In this document: one piece after another, positions 1 to 8,195 of the stretch
How the letters are laid out: each line of letters starts with the position of its first letter
How positions within the stretch are numbered: position 1 is the stretch's first letter
Source: FEN-299 sp963727765
GTDB taxonomy: Bacteria; Acidobacteriota; Vicinamibacteria; Vicinamibacterales; Fen-181
Direction of reading: 5' to 3'
DNA length: 64,000 nt
Assembly: GCA_963727765.1 (NCBI GenBank)
Contig: CAVSGZ010000007.1
Location: 620,001-684,000, forward strand
Notes under the pieces: model-generated
The model's database searches: none
The model's input: only the letters and a program-made list of their open reading frames with translations
What the model was told of the DNA's origin: nothing
Program-made: the position numbers and the translations under genes

Positions 1-928
1 CGCGCTCGGGGCTTCCCGGCAGCGAGGCCAGGCTGGCCTTGGCCCGCGCGCCGAACTCGGTGGCCTTGCCCCAGGCGTAGTCGAGCGAGCCGCACGCGGC
101 GAGGCCCGCCGCGATGGACTGCCACCGATCCGGCGTGAGCTGACGCTCGCGCGCCACATCGGCGGCGGCCGCCCGGGCGCCGCTGTCGCCGTGCTGCATC
201 AGGTGAATGACGGGCAGCGTCAGCTTGCCCTCGCGCAGATCGCTCGCAATCGGCTTCCCGAGGACCTCTTCGCGCCCGGTCAGATCGAGCAGGTCGTCCA
301 CCAACTGGAACGCCACGCCGAGATTGAACCCGTAGTCGCGAAGCGCCCGGCGCTGCTCGGCCCCCGCCTGGCCGAGGATGCCGCCGATCTCCGCGCAGCC
401 GCCGAACAGGTCGGCCGTCTTGCGCTGGATGATCTCGAAGTACTCGCTCTCGGCAATCCCGACCTCGCCGTTTTTCGAGAGCTGAAACAGCTCACCCTCG
501 ATCATCCGCAGCGTCACGTCGCAGAGGACGTGGAGCACGTCGAGCGACTCCTGAGCCAGCGCGAGCGACATCGACTTGATGTACAGGTAGTCGCCGAGCA
601 GGACCGTGACGTCGTTCCCCCACTTCGAGTGGACCGCCTGCCGGCCTCGCCGGAGCGTCGAGTCGTCGACGATGTCGTCGTGCACGAGGCTGGCGGTGTG
701 GATGAACTCGACGGCCGAGGCGTAGAGGACGGCGAGAGGTCCCGCATAGCCCGAGAGCCGGGCCGTCATCAGGAGCACGGCCGGGCGCACGCGCTTGCCG
801 CCGGCGTCCTGGATGTAGCGGCCGATCTCCGGGATGAGCCCGATGTGCGAATCGACCTGGCGGGCGAACTCGAGTTCGACCTGCTCGAGGTCCTGGCGCA
901 CGGGCTCGAAGATGTGGGCGAGGGTCAC
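1..928 (-). CDS. ispB: Polyprenyl diphosphate synthase (partial, 3' end outside window)
   Basis: All-trans polyprenyl diphosphate synthase, which condenses isopentenyl diphosphate onto an allylic primer to make the quinone side chain. Reading the minus strand gives a continuous protein with GGKRVRP (substrate binding), the first Asp-rich motif DDIVDDS and the second, QLVDDLLD; both metal-binding motifs are intact. The reading frame runs off the left edge after about 309 residues, so only the last few residues are missing (family about 320-330). I chose GTG at 928 because AAGG lies 8 bases upstream and no ATG fits. It is the last visible gene of the minus-strand run metG-tatD, 112 bases after tatD. 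Chain length (octa-, hepta- or other) cannot be read from this sequence, so the symbol is by family. Confidence 0.85.
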   Translation of the reverse strand, partial: MTLAHIFEPVRQDLEQVELEFARQVDSHIGLIPEIGRYIQDAGGKRVRPAVLLMTARLSGYAGPLAVLYASAVEFIHTASLVHDDIVDDSTLRRGRQAVHSKWGNDVTVLLGDYLYIKSMSLALAQESLDVLHVLCDVTLRMIEGELFQLSKNGEVGIAESEYFEIIQRKTADLFGGCAEIGGILGQAGAEQRRALRDYGFNLGVAFQLVDDLLDLTGREEVLGKPIASDLREGKLTLPVIHLMQHGDSGARAAAADVARERQLTPDRWQSIAAGLAACGSLDYAWGKATEFGARAKASLASLPGSPER

Positions 929-1040
929 AGCGGCCTTGTCAAGAGAGTGCCAAACCCAGTGATCAGACCATACTTGCGCGAAAAGTGTCAACGCTTCGGC
1001 CGGCGCTCTCGGCCCGCCCGGACCGCCCGCCCAACGCGCC

Positions 1041-1820
1041 TCAGACCCCGAACAACCGCGCGAAATTCGCGGCCACCGTCGCCTCGAGATCGAGGATCCC
1101 CACGCCTCGCACTTCCGCCAGCCGCGCCATGGTGCGGACGACCAGTGCCGGCTCGTTGCGCCGGCCCCGCATCGGTGCGGGCGCCAGGTACGGGCAGTCG
1201 GTCTCGACCAGCAGCCTGTCGGCGGGCACACTGGCGGCCACGGCCCTCAAGTCGTCCGCGTTGGGAAAGGTGACGATGCCCGAAAACGACAGCATGAACC
1301 CGAGTTCGAGCGCCTGCCCGGCCAGCGCGGCCGTCCCCGAGAAGCAGTGGAACACGCCCCTCACCCGGCCCACGCCCTCCTCTCGCACGATCGCCATCGT
1401 GTCCTCGTCGGCCTCACGAGTGTGGATGATCACCGGGCGCCCGATCTCGCGGGCCAGCGCGACCTGCGCACGGAAGACGCGGCACTGCACGTCCCGCGGC
1501 GAGAGATCATAGTGATAGTCGAGGCCGATCTCCCCGATCGCGCAGGCGCCCGGCGTGCTGCCCAGAGCCACCCGCACCAACTCGGGGATGTCGAGGTCCG
1601 GCTCGGCGAAGCGCCCCGCCTCGTGGGGATGCACGCCGACGGCGAAGCGCAGGCCCGGCCACAGCTTCCTGACGCGCTCGGCGGCCGCCTGCTCGGTCGC
1701 GTCGCCGCAGGCGAGGATGCAGAGGCCATCGGACACGCCGGCCTCCCGCGCACGATCGACGACCTCGTCGAGATCGTCGGCGAACGCCACGTCGGCGAGG
1801 TGGCAATGGCTGTCGATCAC
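1041..1820 (-). CDS. tatD: TatD family metal-dependent hydrolase (DNase/deacylase-type)
   Basis: TIM-barrel amidohydrolase of the TatD/YcfH family; characterised members are metal-dependent 3'-5' DNases, some acting on D-aminoacyl-tRNA. The 259-residue protein has all family motifs in order: N-terminal DSHCHL metal site, GVHPHE, GEIGLDYHYD, PVIIHTRE, FHCFSG and the C-terminal ETDCPYLAP. Length is normal for the family (255-265). Its ATG overlaps the metG stop codon (ATGA at 1817-1820), the common metG-tatD pairing, so it is probably translationally coupled. The exact substrate cannot be inferred. Confidence 0.9.
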   Translation of the reverse strand: MIDSHCHLADVAFADDLDEVVDRAREAGVSDGLCILACGDATEQAAAERVRKLWPGLRFAVGVHPHEAGRFAEPDLDIPELVRVALGSTPGACAIGEIGLDYHYDLSPRDVQCRVFRAQVALAREIGRPVIIHTREADEDTMAIVREEGVGRVRGVFHCFSGTAALAGQALELGFMLSFSGIVTFPNADDLRAVAASVPADRLLVETDCPYLAPAPMRGRRNEPALVVRTMARLAEVRGVGILDLEATVAANFARLFGV

Positions 1821-3829
1821 TTGATTCGGCTTCCGGGCGGCGGAGGATTCTCGAACCCGAGCAGGGCGGGCAGCCCCCCCTCCGGGCTCGCCGCCAGCAC
1901 CATCCCGTTCGACTCGATCCCCATCAGCTTCGCCGGTTTCAGGTTCGCCACAATCACGACCGAGCGGCCGACCAGCGACTCGGGCTCGTAGGCCTCCGCG
2001 ATGCCGGCGACGATCGTGCGCTGCTCGGCGCCGACGTCGATCTGCATCTTGATGAGCTTCCTCGAGCCCTTGACCTTCTCGGCCGCCAGGATCTTCGCCA
2101 CACGGAGGTCGATCTTCGCGAACTCGTCGATCCCGATCTTCTCTCCCTCCGCAGGCGCGGCCCCCGCGACCGGCGCAGCGGGCGCCGCTGGCACGGCAGG
2201 CGCAGCCGGCGCGGCCGGCGTCGTGCCCCTTCCGGGCGTGGGCTCTCCAACGACTGACTGGTCATTCATGATCGTCTCCTGGGTTCGGGGCGCGGTCGCC
2301 GCGACGGGTGAGGGTGCAGCCTCCAGGCGGGGCCACAGCGGATCGCTCCGGAGAACAATCCGCTCGGCGGTTGTCGTCCACGCCGCGTCGGGGTCGAGCC
2401 TCAGTTCGTGCGGCGCACGCGTCTCTCCCATCCGGCGCAGGATCTCCGCGGCCGACCCCGGCATCATCGGCAGCAACAGCAGCGCGGCAATCCGCACCAC
2501 CTCGACTTCGTCGCACAGGACCTGGGTCAGCCGGTCCTGCTCGCCCCGTCTGGCGAGCGACCACGGCTCGGTCTCGGCGATGTACTCGTTCGCGGCGTCG
2601 ACGAGCGCGAACGCCGCGGCCGCCGCCTCGTGCAGCGCGTAGCCGTCCAGGGCGCGCCGGTAGCGGCGCACAACGCCCTCGGCCACGCCCGCCAGCCGGC
2701 CCGGTCCTCCGGGGGCCGTCGGCAGCCGCCCCTGCCGGTACTTCTCCGTCATCACCGCGAGGCGGTTGACGAGATTCCCCAGGTTGTTGGCCAGGTCGAC
2801 GTTGTAGCGCTCCTCGAACCGCTCCCACGAAAAGTCGCCGTCCTGTCCGTAGGGGATCTCCTTCACCAGGTAGAGCCGCAGCGGGTCGGGCCCGAACTTC
2901 TCCGCCGCCTCGATCGGGTCCAGCACGGTCCCGAGCGACTTGCTCATCTTCTGACCCTTGAAGTGCACGAACCCGTGGCCGAACACCTGGCGAGGCAGCG
3001 GCAGCCCCGCGCTCATCAGCATGGCGGGCCAGATGACGCAGTGGAACCTGGTGATGTCCTTGCCGATGATGTGCAGGTCGGCGGGCCACCATCGCGCAAA
3101 CTCCGCCTCGTCGCGCCCGTAGCCGACGGCCGACGCGTAGTTGACGAGCGCGTCGAACCAGACGTACACCACGCTCTGGCTGTCGAACGGCAGCGGGATC
3201 CCCCAGAGCTGCCCCGCCCGGCTGATCGAGATATCATCAAGCCCGCCTTCGATCAGGCGCAGGATCTCGTTGCGCCTTACGTCGGGCTGCAGGAACTCGG
3301 GGTGGGCCTCGAAGTGCGCCAGCAGCGCGTCGCGGTAGCGCGAGAGGCGGAAGAAGTGGTTCTTCTCCTTGATCCACTCCGGCCTGGTCCCATGGACCGG
3401 GCACACGCCCTCGACCAGGTCCTTCTCCGGCTTGAAGGCCTCGCAGGAGACGCAATAGGGGCCCTCGTAGTAGGCGTCGTAGAGATCCCCGCGGTCGGCA
3501 ATCCGCTGCACCATCGCCCTGACGCCGTCGCGGTGGCGCTCCTCGGTGGTGCGGATGAAGTCGTCGAAAGACACCTCGAGCCGCCCCCAGACATCCCTGA
3601 ACTCCCGCTCCATCTGGTTGCAGTAGACGATCGGGTCGAGGCCCCGCTCGACGGCGCGGCGGTAGACGTTCTGCGAGTGCTCGTCGTTGCCCATCAGGAA
3701 GTGCGTCTCGATGCCGCAGAGGCGCTTGTAGCGGGCAATGACGTCGGCGGTGATCTTCTCGTACGCCGTCCCCAGATGGGGGCGGCTGTTGACGTAATCG
3801 ATGGCGGTGGTCAGGTAGAAGCGCGACAT
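1817..3829 (-). CDS. metG: Methionyl-tRNA synthetase with C-terminal tRNA-binding (EMAP/Trbp) domain
   Basis: Class I aminoacyl-tRNA synthetase charging tRNA-Met. About 670 residues: Rossmann catalytic core with the HIGH-type motif HLGT (residues 18-21), a zinc knuckle CVSC...CPVH, and KMSKSLG at about 294-300. The anticodon-binding helical domain ends near residue 520. A Pro/Ala-rich linker follows (about 521-565), then an OB-fold tRNA-binding domain starting GIDEFAKIDLRV. I prefer ATG at 3829, which gives the canonical start MSRFYLTT; a GTG at 3844 would add five residues (MARTR). The C-terminal domain is preceded by an internal ATG at 2269 with AGGAG six bases upstream (see findings). It lies between larC (36 bases upstream) and tatD (overlap). 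Confidence 0.95.
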   Translation of the reverse strand: MSRFYLTTAIDYVNSRPHLGTAYEKITADVIARYKRLCGIETHFLMGNDEHSQNVYRRAVERGLDPIVYCNQMEREFRDVWGRLEVSFDDFIRTTEERHRDGVRAMVQRIADRGDLYDAYYEGPYCVSCEAFKPEKDLVEGVCPVHGTRPEWIKEKNHFFRLSRYRDALLAHFEAHPEFLQPDVRRNEILRLIEGGLDDISISRAGQLWGIPLPFDSQSVVYVWFDALVNYASAVGYGRDEAEFARWWPADLHIIGKDITRFHCVIWPAMLMSAGLPLPRQVFGHGFVHFKGQKMSKSLGTVLDPIEAAEKFGPDPLRLYLVKEIPYGQDGDFSWERFEERYNVDLANNLGNLVNRLAVMTEKYRQGRLPTAPGGPGRLAGVAEGVVRRYRRALDGYALHEAAAAAFALVDAANEYIAETEPWSLARRGEQDRLTQVLCDEVEVVRIAALLLLPMMPGSAAEILRRMGETRAPHELRLDPDAAWTTTAERIVLRSDPLWPRLEAAPSPVAATAPRTQETIMNDQSVVGEPTPGRGTTPAAPAAPAVPAAPAAPVAGAAPAEGEKIGIDEFAKIDLRVAKILAAEKVKGSRKLIKMQIDVGAEQRTIVAGIAEAYEPESLVGRSVVIVANLKPAKLMGIESNGMVLAASPEGGLPALLGFENPPPPGSRIK

Positions 3830-3865
3830 ACGCGTGCGTGCCACTCCAGCGTTGGGGGTGACGGA

Positions 3866-5125
3866 CTAGACCCGGTGCGATCGCCAGTAGGCCTCGACGG
3901 CCAGCGCCTGCACCTGCTTGATCGGCAGCGACCGCTCGGCCGCCAGGCGCGCGCAGTCGTCGAACTCCGGCGCCGCGTTCAGGACGTCGGCACCCTGCCT
4001 CGCCACCTTGAACCGCACCGGGCCGACGGCGGTCTCGACGACGACGACCTCCCGCTCCAGACAGGCGCGCGCCAGTTCCTGATAGCGTAGCCCAATCGTC
4101 GTCGTTTCGCGAAAAACGATGGTGGTCAGCCCCTCGCGGCACTCCGGCGGAGCCACGACGGTCATCAGTGTGCCGGGGCGGTTCTTCTTCATCTGGACAG
4201 CCGTGTAGAACACCTCCAGCGCCCCAGCCTCGTAGAGCCGGTCCATGAGCGGGCCGAAGATCTGCGGATTCATGTCGTCGATCTCGCACTCGAGGACGAC
4301 GACGCGCTGCCCCTGCTCGCCGGCCGCATCATCGCCGAGCACGATCCGCAGGACGTTCGGCGTCCCGGGCAGCTCGCGATCCCCCGCCCCGTAGCCGATT
4401 CCCTCGACTTTCATCGGCGGCAGGGGGCCGTAGCTACTCGCGTGGCCCGTGACGAGCAGCGCACCGGTCGGCGTGACCGTCTCCATCTGCACGCCGCTCG
4501 AGTAGATCGGCACCCCCTCGAGCAGCCGCAGCGTCGCCGGCGCCGGCACGGGGAAAACGCCGTGCGCACACCGGACCATCCCGCCGCCGACGTTGAGCGG
4601 CGAGGCGAGCACGCGGTCCGCCCCGAACCACTCGAGGCCGAACACCGATCCGACGATGTCGATGATCGAGTCGAGCGCGCCGACCTCGTGCAGGTGGACC
4701 TGCTCGACCGGCATCTGGTGGATGGTCGCCTCGACCTCAGCCAGACGCTGAAAGAGGGCCGAGGCCCGTCGTCGCGCCGCGGGCGACAGCCCCGACCGGT
4801 CGATCAGGGCCAGGATGTCGGCAAGCGAGCGATGCCCGCCCTGTGCGTGAGTCTCCCCGTCGTGATGGTGCACGTGCGCACCACCCGGGTCATGGTGTGT
4901 CCGTTCACCGTGTCCCGACGGGACGCCGTCCTCGTGAACGCGGAACTTAGTGGCGGAGAGGCCGGACCTCGTCACGCGATCGGCCGACAGGCGGTAGCCG
5001 GGAATCATGAGACTCCCGAGCGCCGACTCCAGCTCTCCCAGGGGAAGCCCGGCGTCGAGGAGGGCGCCGAGCACCATGTCCCCGGAGGCCCCGGCAAAAC
5101 AGTCGAAGTACAGGATCTTGGCCAT
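3866..5125 (-). CDS. larC: LarC, nickel insertion protein for the lactate racemase-type pincer cofactor
   Basis: LarC (DUF111) inserts nickel into the pyridinium-bis-thiocarboxylate mononucleotide precursor of the NPN cofactor. The 419-residue protein starts MAKILYFDCFAGASGDM, the family's N-terminal signature. It has a His/Asp-rich stretch (GHGERTHHDPGGAHVHHHDG, around residues 71-90) that fits a nickel store, then VHLHEVGALDSIIDIVG and MNPQIFGPLMDRL, with MKKNRPG in the C-terminal half. In lactobacilli larC is split and joined by ribosomal frameshifting; here it is one continuous frame. ATG at 5125 lies two bases after the radC stop. No larA, larB or larE is present in the window, so the client enzyme is not visible. 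Confidence 0.9.
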   Translation of the reverse strand: MAKILYFDCFAGASGDMVLGALLDAGLPLGELESALGSLMIPGYRLSADRVTRSGLSATKFRVHEDGVPSGHGERTHHDPGGAHVHHHDGETHAQGGHRSLADILALIDRSGLSPAARRRASALFQRLAEVEATIHQMPVEQVHLHEVGALDSIIDIVGSVFGLEWFGADRVLASPLNVGGGMVRCAHGVFPVPAPATLRLLEGVPIYSSGVQMETVTPTGALLVTGHASSYGPLPPMKVEGIGYGAGDRELPGTPNVLRIVLGDDAAGEQGQRVVVLECEIDDMNPQIFGPLMDRLYEAGALEVFYTAVQMKKNRPGTLMTVVAPPECREGLTTIVFRETTTIGLRYQELARACLEREVVVVETAVGPVRFKVARQGADVLNAAPEFDDCARLAAERSLPIKQVQALAVEAYWRSHRV

Positions 5126-5127
5126 GT

Positions 5128-5814
5128 CTACATGTACCCGGATTCCTTCAAGCTGCAGTAGCGTCCGTCGCCGAGCACGACGTGGTCGATGACGGCGATT
5201 CCGAGCAGCACGCCGGCCGCCGCCATCCGGCGTGTCAGGTCCACGTCCTCCCGGCTCGGCTGGGGATCCCCCGAGGGATGGTTGTGGAACAGCACGACGG
5301 CCGCCGCCGATGCCATCAGCGCCTGCCTGAACACCTCGCGTGGCTCCACCGCCGCGCCGTTCAGAGACCCGATGCTCAGCACCGTCGTCCGAATAACGCG
5401 GTGGCGCGTGTCGAGCAGCAGCAGGCCGAACTGCTCGACCGGCCTGGCGCTGAACTCCGGCATCAGGATCTCGGCGGCGTCGCGCGGCGACACGACCTGT
5501 CGGCGCTCGTGCGGCCGGCTGGCCAGCACGCGCCGGCCGATCTCGACAGCGGCCAGCACCTGCGCCGAACGGGCCTCCCCCAGGCCCCTCACGCGCAGCA
5601 GCTCGTCGCGACTCGTCCGCAGCAGGCCGTGCAGGCCGCCGCACGTCGACAACAGCGCCGTGGCCAGGCCCAGGGCCCCGGTGCCCGCCGTTCCGCTCCC
5701 GATCACGATGGCCAGCAGCTCGTTGTCGCCGAGCGCAGACGCACCGAGGCGCCCGAGCTTCTCGCGCGGCCGGTCGTCGCGCATGGCGGTCACAGCGCTG
5801 CCCTTACCGATCAT
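5128..5814 (-). CDS. radC: RadC family JAB/MPN domain protein
   Basis: RadC-like protein of 228 residues with an N-terminal helix-hairpin-helix part (DRPREKLGRLGASALGDNEL, then LLRVRGLGEARSAQ) and a C-terminal JAB1/MPN metalloprotease-like domain. The JAMM-type metal motif is visible as HNHPSGDPQPSREDVDLT. Despite the name, a DNA-repair role is not established for the family; biochemical activity is unknown. Start choice is uncertain: ATG at 5814 is the longest, but a GTG eight codons in has AAGG upstream and a second ATG follows it. It sits two bases before larC and 185 bases after dapF; that gap (5815-5999) shows no gene or clear signal. Confidence 0.9.
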   Translation of the reverse strand: MIGKGSAVTAMRDDRPREKLGRLGASALGDNELLAIVIGSGTAGTGALGLATALLSTCGGLHGLLRTSRDELLRVRGLGEARSAQVLAAVEIGRRVLASRPHERRQVVSPRDAAEILMPEFSARPVEQFGLLLLDTRHRVIRTTVLSIGSLNGAAVEPREVFRQALMASAAAVVLFHNHPSGDPQPSREDVDLTRRMAAAGVLLGIAVIDHVVLGDGRYCSLKESGYM

Positions 5815-5999
5815 TTATATCGCAACTGGTCCGTGCGCTTCGCGGAATGCGATGCGGACCGGGTCCGTGGATGGCTGCTGCAAGAACCGGGCGAGACGGC
5901 AACCGGGCGCGAATGGCGCACACGTTCCCGACGGAACGCGGCCGGCGGCAGGAACTGCCGCCTCCGCGGGGCCGAAGTACGCGGACTCTTCCGACCAGC

Positions 6000-6794
6000 C
6001 TACGGTGTCCACTCCCCGCGGAGCACGACTTCCGCCCAGCCCGTCAGGAAGAGGCCGTCCTCGCGCCACTCGACACGCTGACTGCCTCCTGGGGACACGA
6101 CGCGAACATCGCGGCCGGCGCCACCGTATGCCGCGGCCGCCACAGCGGCGGCACACGCCCCCGTTCCCGACGCGAGCGTCGGGCCGACGCCGCGCTCCCA
6201 GATGAGAATGCGGACGAGACTTGGCGATTCGACTTCGGCCATTTCGACGTTGGTGCCGCCTGGAAACACCGGATGGCGCTCGAGAGCCGGACCGAGGCGA
6301 TGGAGCCGGTCCTCGCTGAGAGGGGATTCCAGCCGGACGCACTGCGGATTCCCCACGTTGAGGGTGACGACGCCTACCGGCTCGCCAGCGATCTCGAGGG
6401 TCTGCCGTGCCAGTTGTGCCGGCTGCCCCATCTCGGCGCGAAACACGGGTCGCCGGCCCTCCCGGCCGACCAGCGTCAGCGTCTTCTCCCCGGCATCGGT
6501 GTGAACCCGAACCGTCCCGTCGGCCGACGCAAAGCCGAACACATCGATCAGCAGGGCGGCCAGGCCGCGGACGCCGTTTCCAGACACCTCCGCGTGGCTG
6601 CCATCGGCGTTCAGCAGGCGCATCTTAGCGCCATCCGGCGTCCGGCGGTAGAGGATCAGGCCGTCGGCGCCGATGCCGGTGTGACGGTCGCAAATGGCTC
6701 GCGCCAGCGCGACGCGATCGCGTTCGAGCGCGTTCCACTCGTCGACGTACAGGAAGTCGTTGCCGTAGGCGTGCGCCTTGACGACGGGAATCAT
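6000..6794 (-). CDS. dapF: Diaminopimelate epimerase homologue lacking both catalytic cysteines
   Basis: DapF converts LL- to meso-diaminopimelate for lysine and peptidoglycan. The 264-residue protein has the two-lobed DapF fold signals: AHAYGNDFLYVDE, RHTGIGADGLIL, LLNADGSHAEVSGNG, VTLNVGNPQCV, FPGGTNVEMAEV and WERGVGPTL. In characterised enzymes two cysteines act as acid/base: one in GNGxRC and one in ACGxGA. Here these are Gly77 (SGNGVRG) and Ser209 (LASGTGAC). I read both substitutions directly from the nucleotides. Everything else fits dapF, and it overlaps dtd by four bases (ATGA). It could still be an epimerase with altered chemistry, or a related racemase or isomerase; the annotation as active DapF is therefore provisional. 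Confidence 0.8.
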   Translation of the reverse strand: MIPVVKAHAYGNDFLYVDEWNALERDRVALARAICDRHTGIGADGLILYRRTPDGAKMRLLNADGSHAEVSGNGVRGLAALLIDVFGFASADGTVRVHTDAGEKTLTLVGREGRRPVFRAEMGQPAQLARQTLEIAGEPVGVVTLNVGNPQCVRLESPLSEDRLHRLGPALERHPVFPGGTNVEMAEVESPSLVRILIWERGVGPTLASGTGACAAAVAAAAYGGAGRDVRVVSPGGSQRVEWREDGLFLTGWAEVVLRGEWTP

Positions 6795-7240
6795 CGGTCT
6801 TTCTCCGTGTCGAGGAGGATCGTGACCGGTCCGTCGTTGACCAGCTCGACCTGCATGTGGGCCTGGAACACGCCGGTGGCGACCGGCACACGGAGTCCGC
6901 GCAGGTCGGCGACGAACCGGTCGTACAGCTGCCGGGCGTCCTCCGGATTGGCGGCCGCGTCGAAGGAAGGCCGGCGCCCTTTGCGGCAGTCGCCGTACAG
7001 CGTGAACTGGGAGACGGCGAGCACCGAACCGCCGACGTCGGCCAACGACCGGTTCATCCTGCCGCCTGAGTCCTCGAAGACGCGGAGGCCGGCGACCTTC
7101 CCCGCAAGATAGGCTGCCTGCTCCGCCGTGTCACCGTGAGTGACTCCCAGCAGGACGAGCAGGCCGGCCCCGATTTCCCCGACGACCTCGCTGTTCACGA
7201 GGACACGGGCCGACGCCACGCGCTGGATCACGGCGCGCAT
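6791..7240 (-). CDS. dtd: D-aminoacyl-tRNA deacylase
   Basis: Dtd removes D-amino acids, and glycine mischarged on tRNA-Ala, and so proofreads chirality in translation. The 149-residue product starts MRAVIQRVASARV, a typical Dtd start. It carries SQFTLYGDCRKGRRPSF and the Gly-cisPro motif in VNDGPVTILLDT, which rejects L-aminoacyl substrates. Size is normal (about 145-150). ATG at 7240 overlaps the ttcA stop (TGATG) and its own stop overlaps dapF, giving a coupled ttcA-dtd-dapF unit. Confidence 0.95.
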   Translation of the reverse strand: MRAVIQRVASARVLVNSEVVGEIGAGLLVLLGVTHGDTAEQAAYLAGKVAGLRVFEDSGGRMNRSLADVGGSVLAVSQFTLYGDCRKGRRPSFDAAANPEDARQLYDRFVADLRGLRVPVATGVFQAHMQVELVNDGPVTILLDTEKDR

Positions 7241-8046
7241 CAGCCCTCGTGCCCCAGTTCGCGGGTCGTGCGCGACCGCAGCGCCCCGGGCGGGTTCAGG
7301 CGGGCGTCGAGCAGGTGCGTCGGCGCCACGTTGCGCAGGGCGGCCAGCATCGAGTTCTTCAGCCCCGGATGCTCCCGCTCGAGGTCGAGCAGCAGGCGCT
7401 TCACGCGCTGCCGCTGCAGGCTGAGGTCCCCGCACGACGGGCAGCAACAGCCGACAATCGGCAGCTCGCATTCCTTCGCGTAGGCCCGGGCTTCGGCTTC
7501 GCTGACGTAGACCAGCGGGCGGATGACGACGTGCGCGCCGTTGTCCGACACCAGGCGCGCCGGCATCGCTTTGAGGTTGCCCTCGAAGAAGAGGTTCAGC
7601 AGCAGCGTCTCGATGCAGTCGTCGGCCTGGTGGCCGAGCGCGATCTTGGTGGCGCCGAGCTCTGTCGCCACCCGGTAGAGCACGCCGCGGCGGAGCTTGC
7701 CGCACAGCGAGCAGGGCGTATCGCCGACGTCGAGCAGGTCGTCCATGACCTCGCCGATCGTGGTGTGCTCGATGCGGCACTCCCAGCCCCGCTCATCGCA
7801 GGTCTGCGAGATCAGGGCGTGGTCGTAGTCGGCGTAACCGGAATCCACGTTCACCGCGACCAGGCTGAACTTCATCTTCGCCCGGCGCCGGAGAACGTCC
7901 AGGATCTGCATCAGGGCCCAACTGTCCTTGCCGCCCGACAGGCCGACCAGGATCCGGTCACCGTCCTCGATCATCTCGAAGTCGCAGATGGCCTGCGTGG
8001 TCTTCCTGGCGATCTTGGTCTCGAGCGGGGATCGGTACGGCATCAC
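7240..8046 (-). CDS. ttcA: tRNA 2-thiocytidine(32) synthetase
   Basis: TtcA thiolates cytidine 32 of certain tRNAs using ATP and an Fe-S cluster. The 268-residue protein has the PP-loop ATPase motif SGGKDS at residues 37-42, followed by the family's cluster-binding CxxC (PCSLCGK, Cys112/Cys115) and a third Cys region GCCCPSCGD (200-206). ALGHQADD, which follows the CxxC, is also diagnostic. It is the first gene of the run ttcA-dtd-dapF-radC-larC-metG-tatD. A TATAAT -10 element lies about 33 bases upstream of ATG 8046. Confidence 0.92.
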   Translation of the reverse strand: MMPYRSPLETKIARKTTQAICDFEMIEDGDRILVGLSGGKDSWALMQILDVLRRRAKMKFSLVAVNVDSGYADYDHALISQTCDERGWECRIEHTTIGEVMDDLLDVGDTPCSLCGKLRRGVLYRVATELGATKIALGHQADDCIETLLLNLFFEGNLKAMPARLVSDNGAHVVIRPLVYVSEAEARAYAKECELPIVGCCCPSCGDLSLQRQRVKRLLLDLEREHPGLKNSMLAALRNVAPTHLLDARLNPPGALRSRTTRELGHEG

Positions 8047-8078
8047 ACCACCATCACGTCGTTTGGCGAAGTCAATCG

Positions 8079-8084
8079 ATTATA
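8079..8084 (-). promoter_or_regulatory. -10 element upstream of ttcA
   Basis: On the minus strand the sequence reads TGGGTATAATCG, a perfect TATAAT preceded by a TGxG extension. The predicted start site is near 8072, giving a leader of about 25 bases to the ttcA ATG at 8046. No good -35 hexamer is visible, which is compatible with an extended -10 promoter. It would drive the long minus-strand operon. Confidence 0.55.
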
Positions 8085-8195
8085 CCCAGAGGGGTCGGAG
8101 CGGGCAGTGGACACCCAAAACCGACCGTGCTAGCCTTGGTTTTTCCGGCAATCCGTGCGGAACGCTTCTGTGTTCCGCGGCCCAGCTGCCTGACG

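Noticed and set aside
5815..6342. Possible small gene between radC and dapF
   Set aside because: The frame overlaps dapF, is Arg-rich and has no ribosome site; the 185-base gap appears non-coding.
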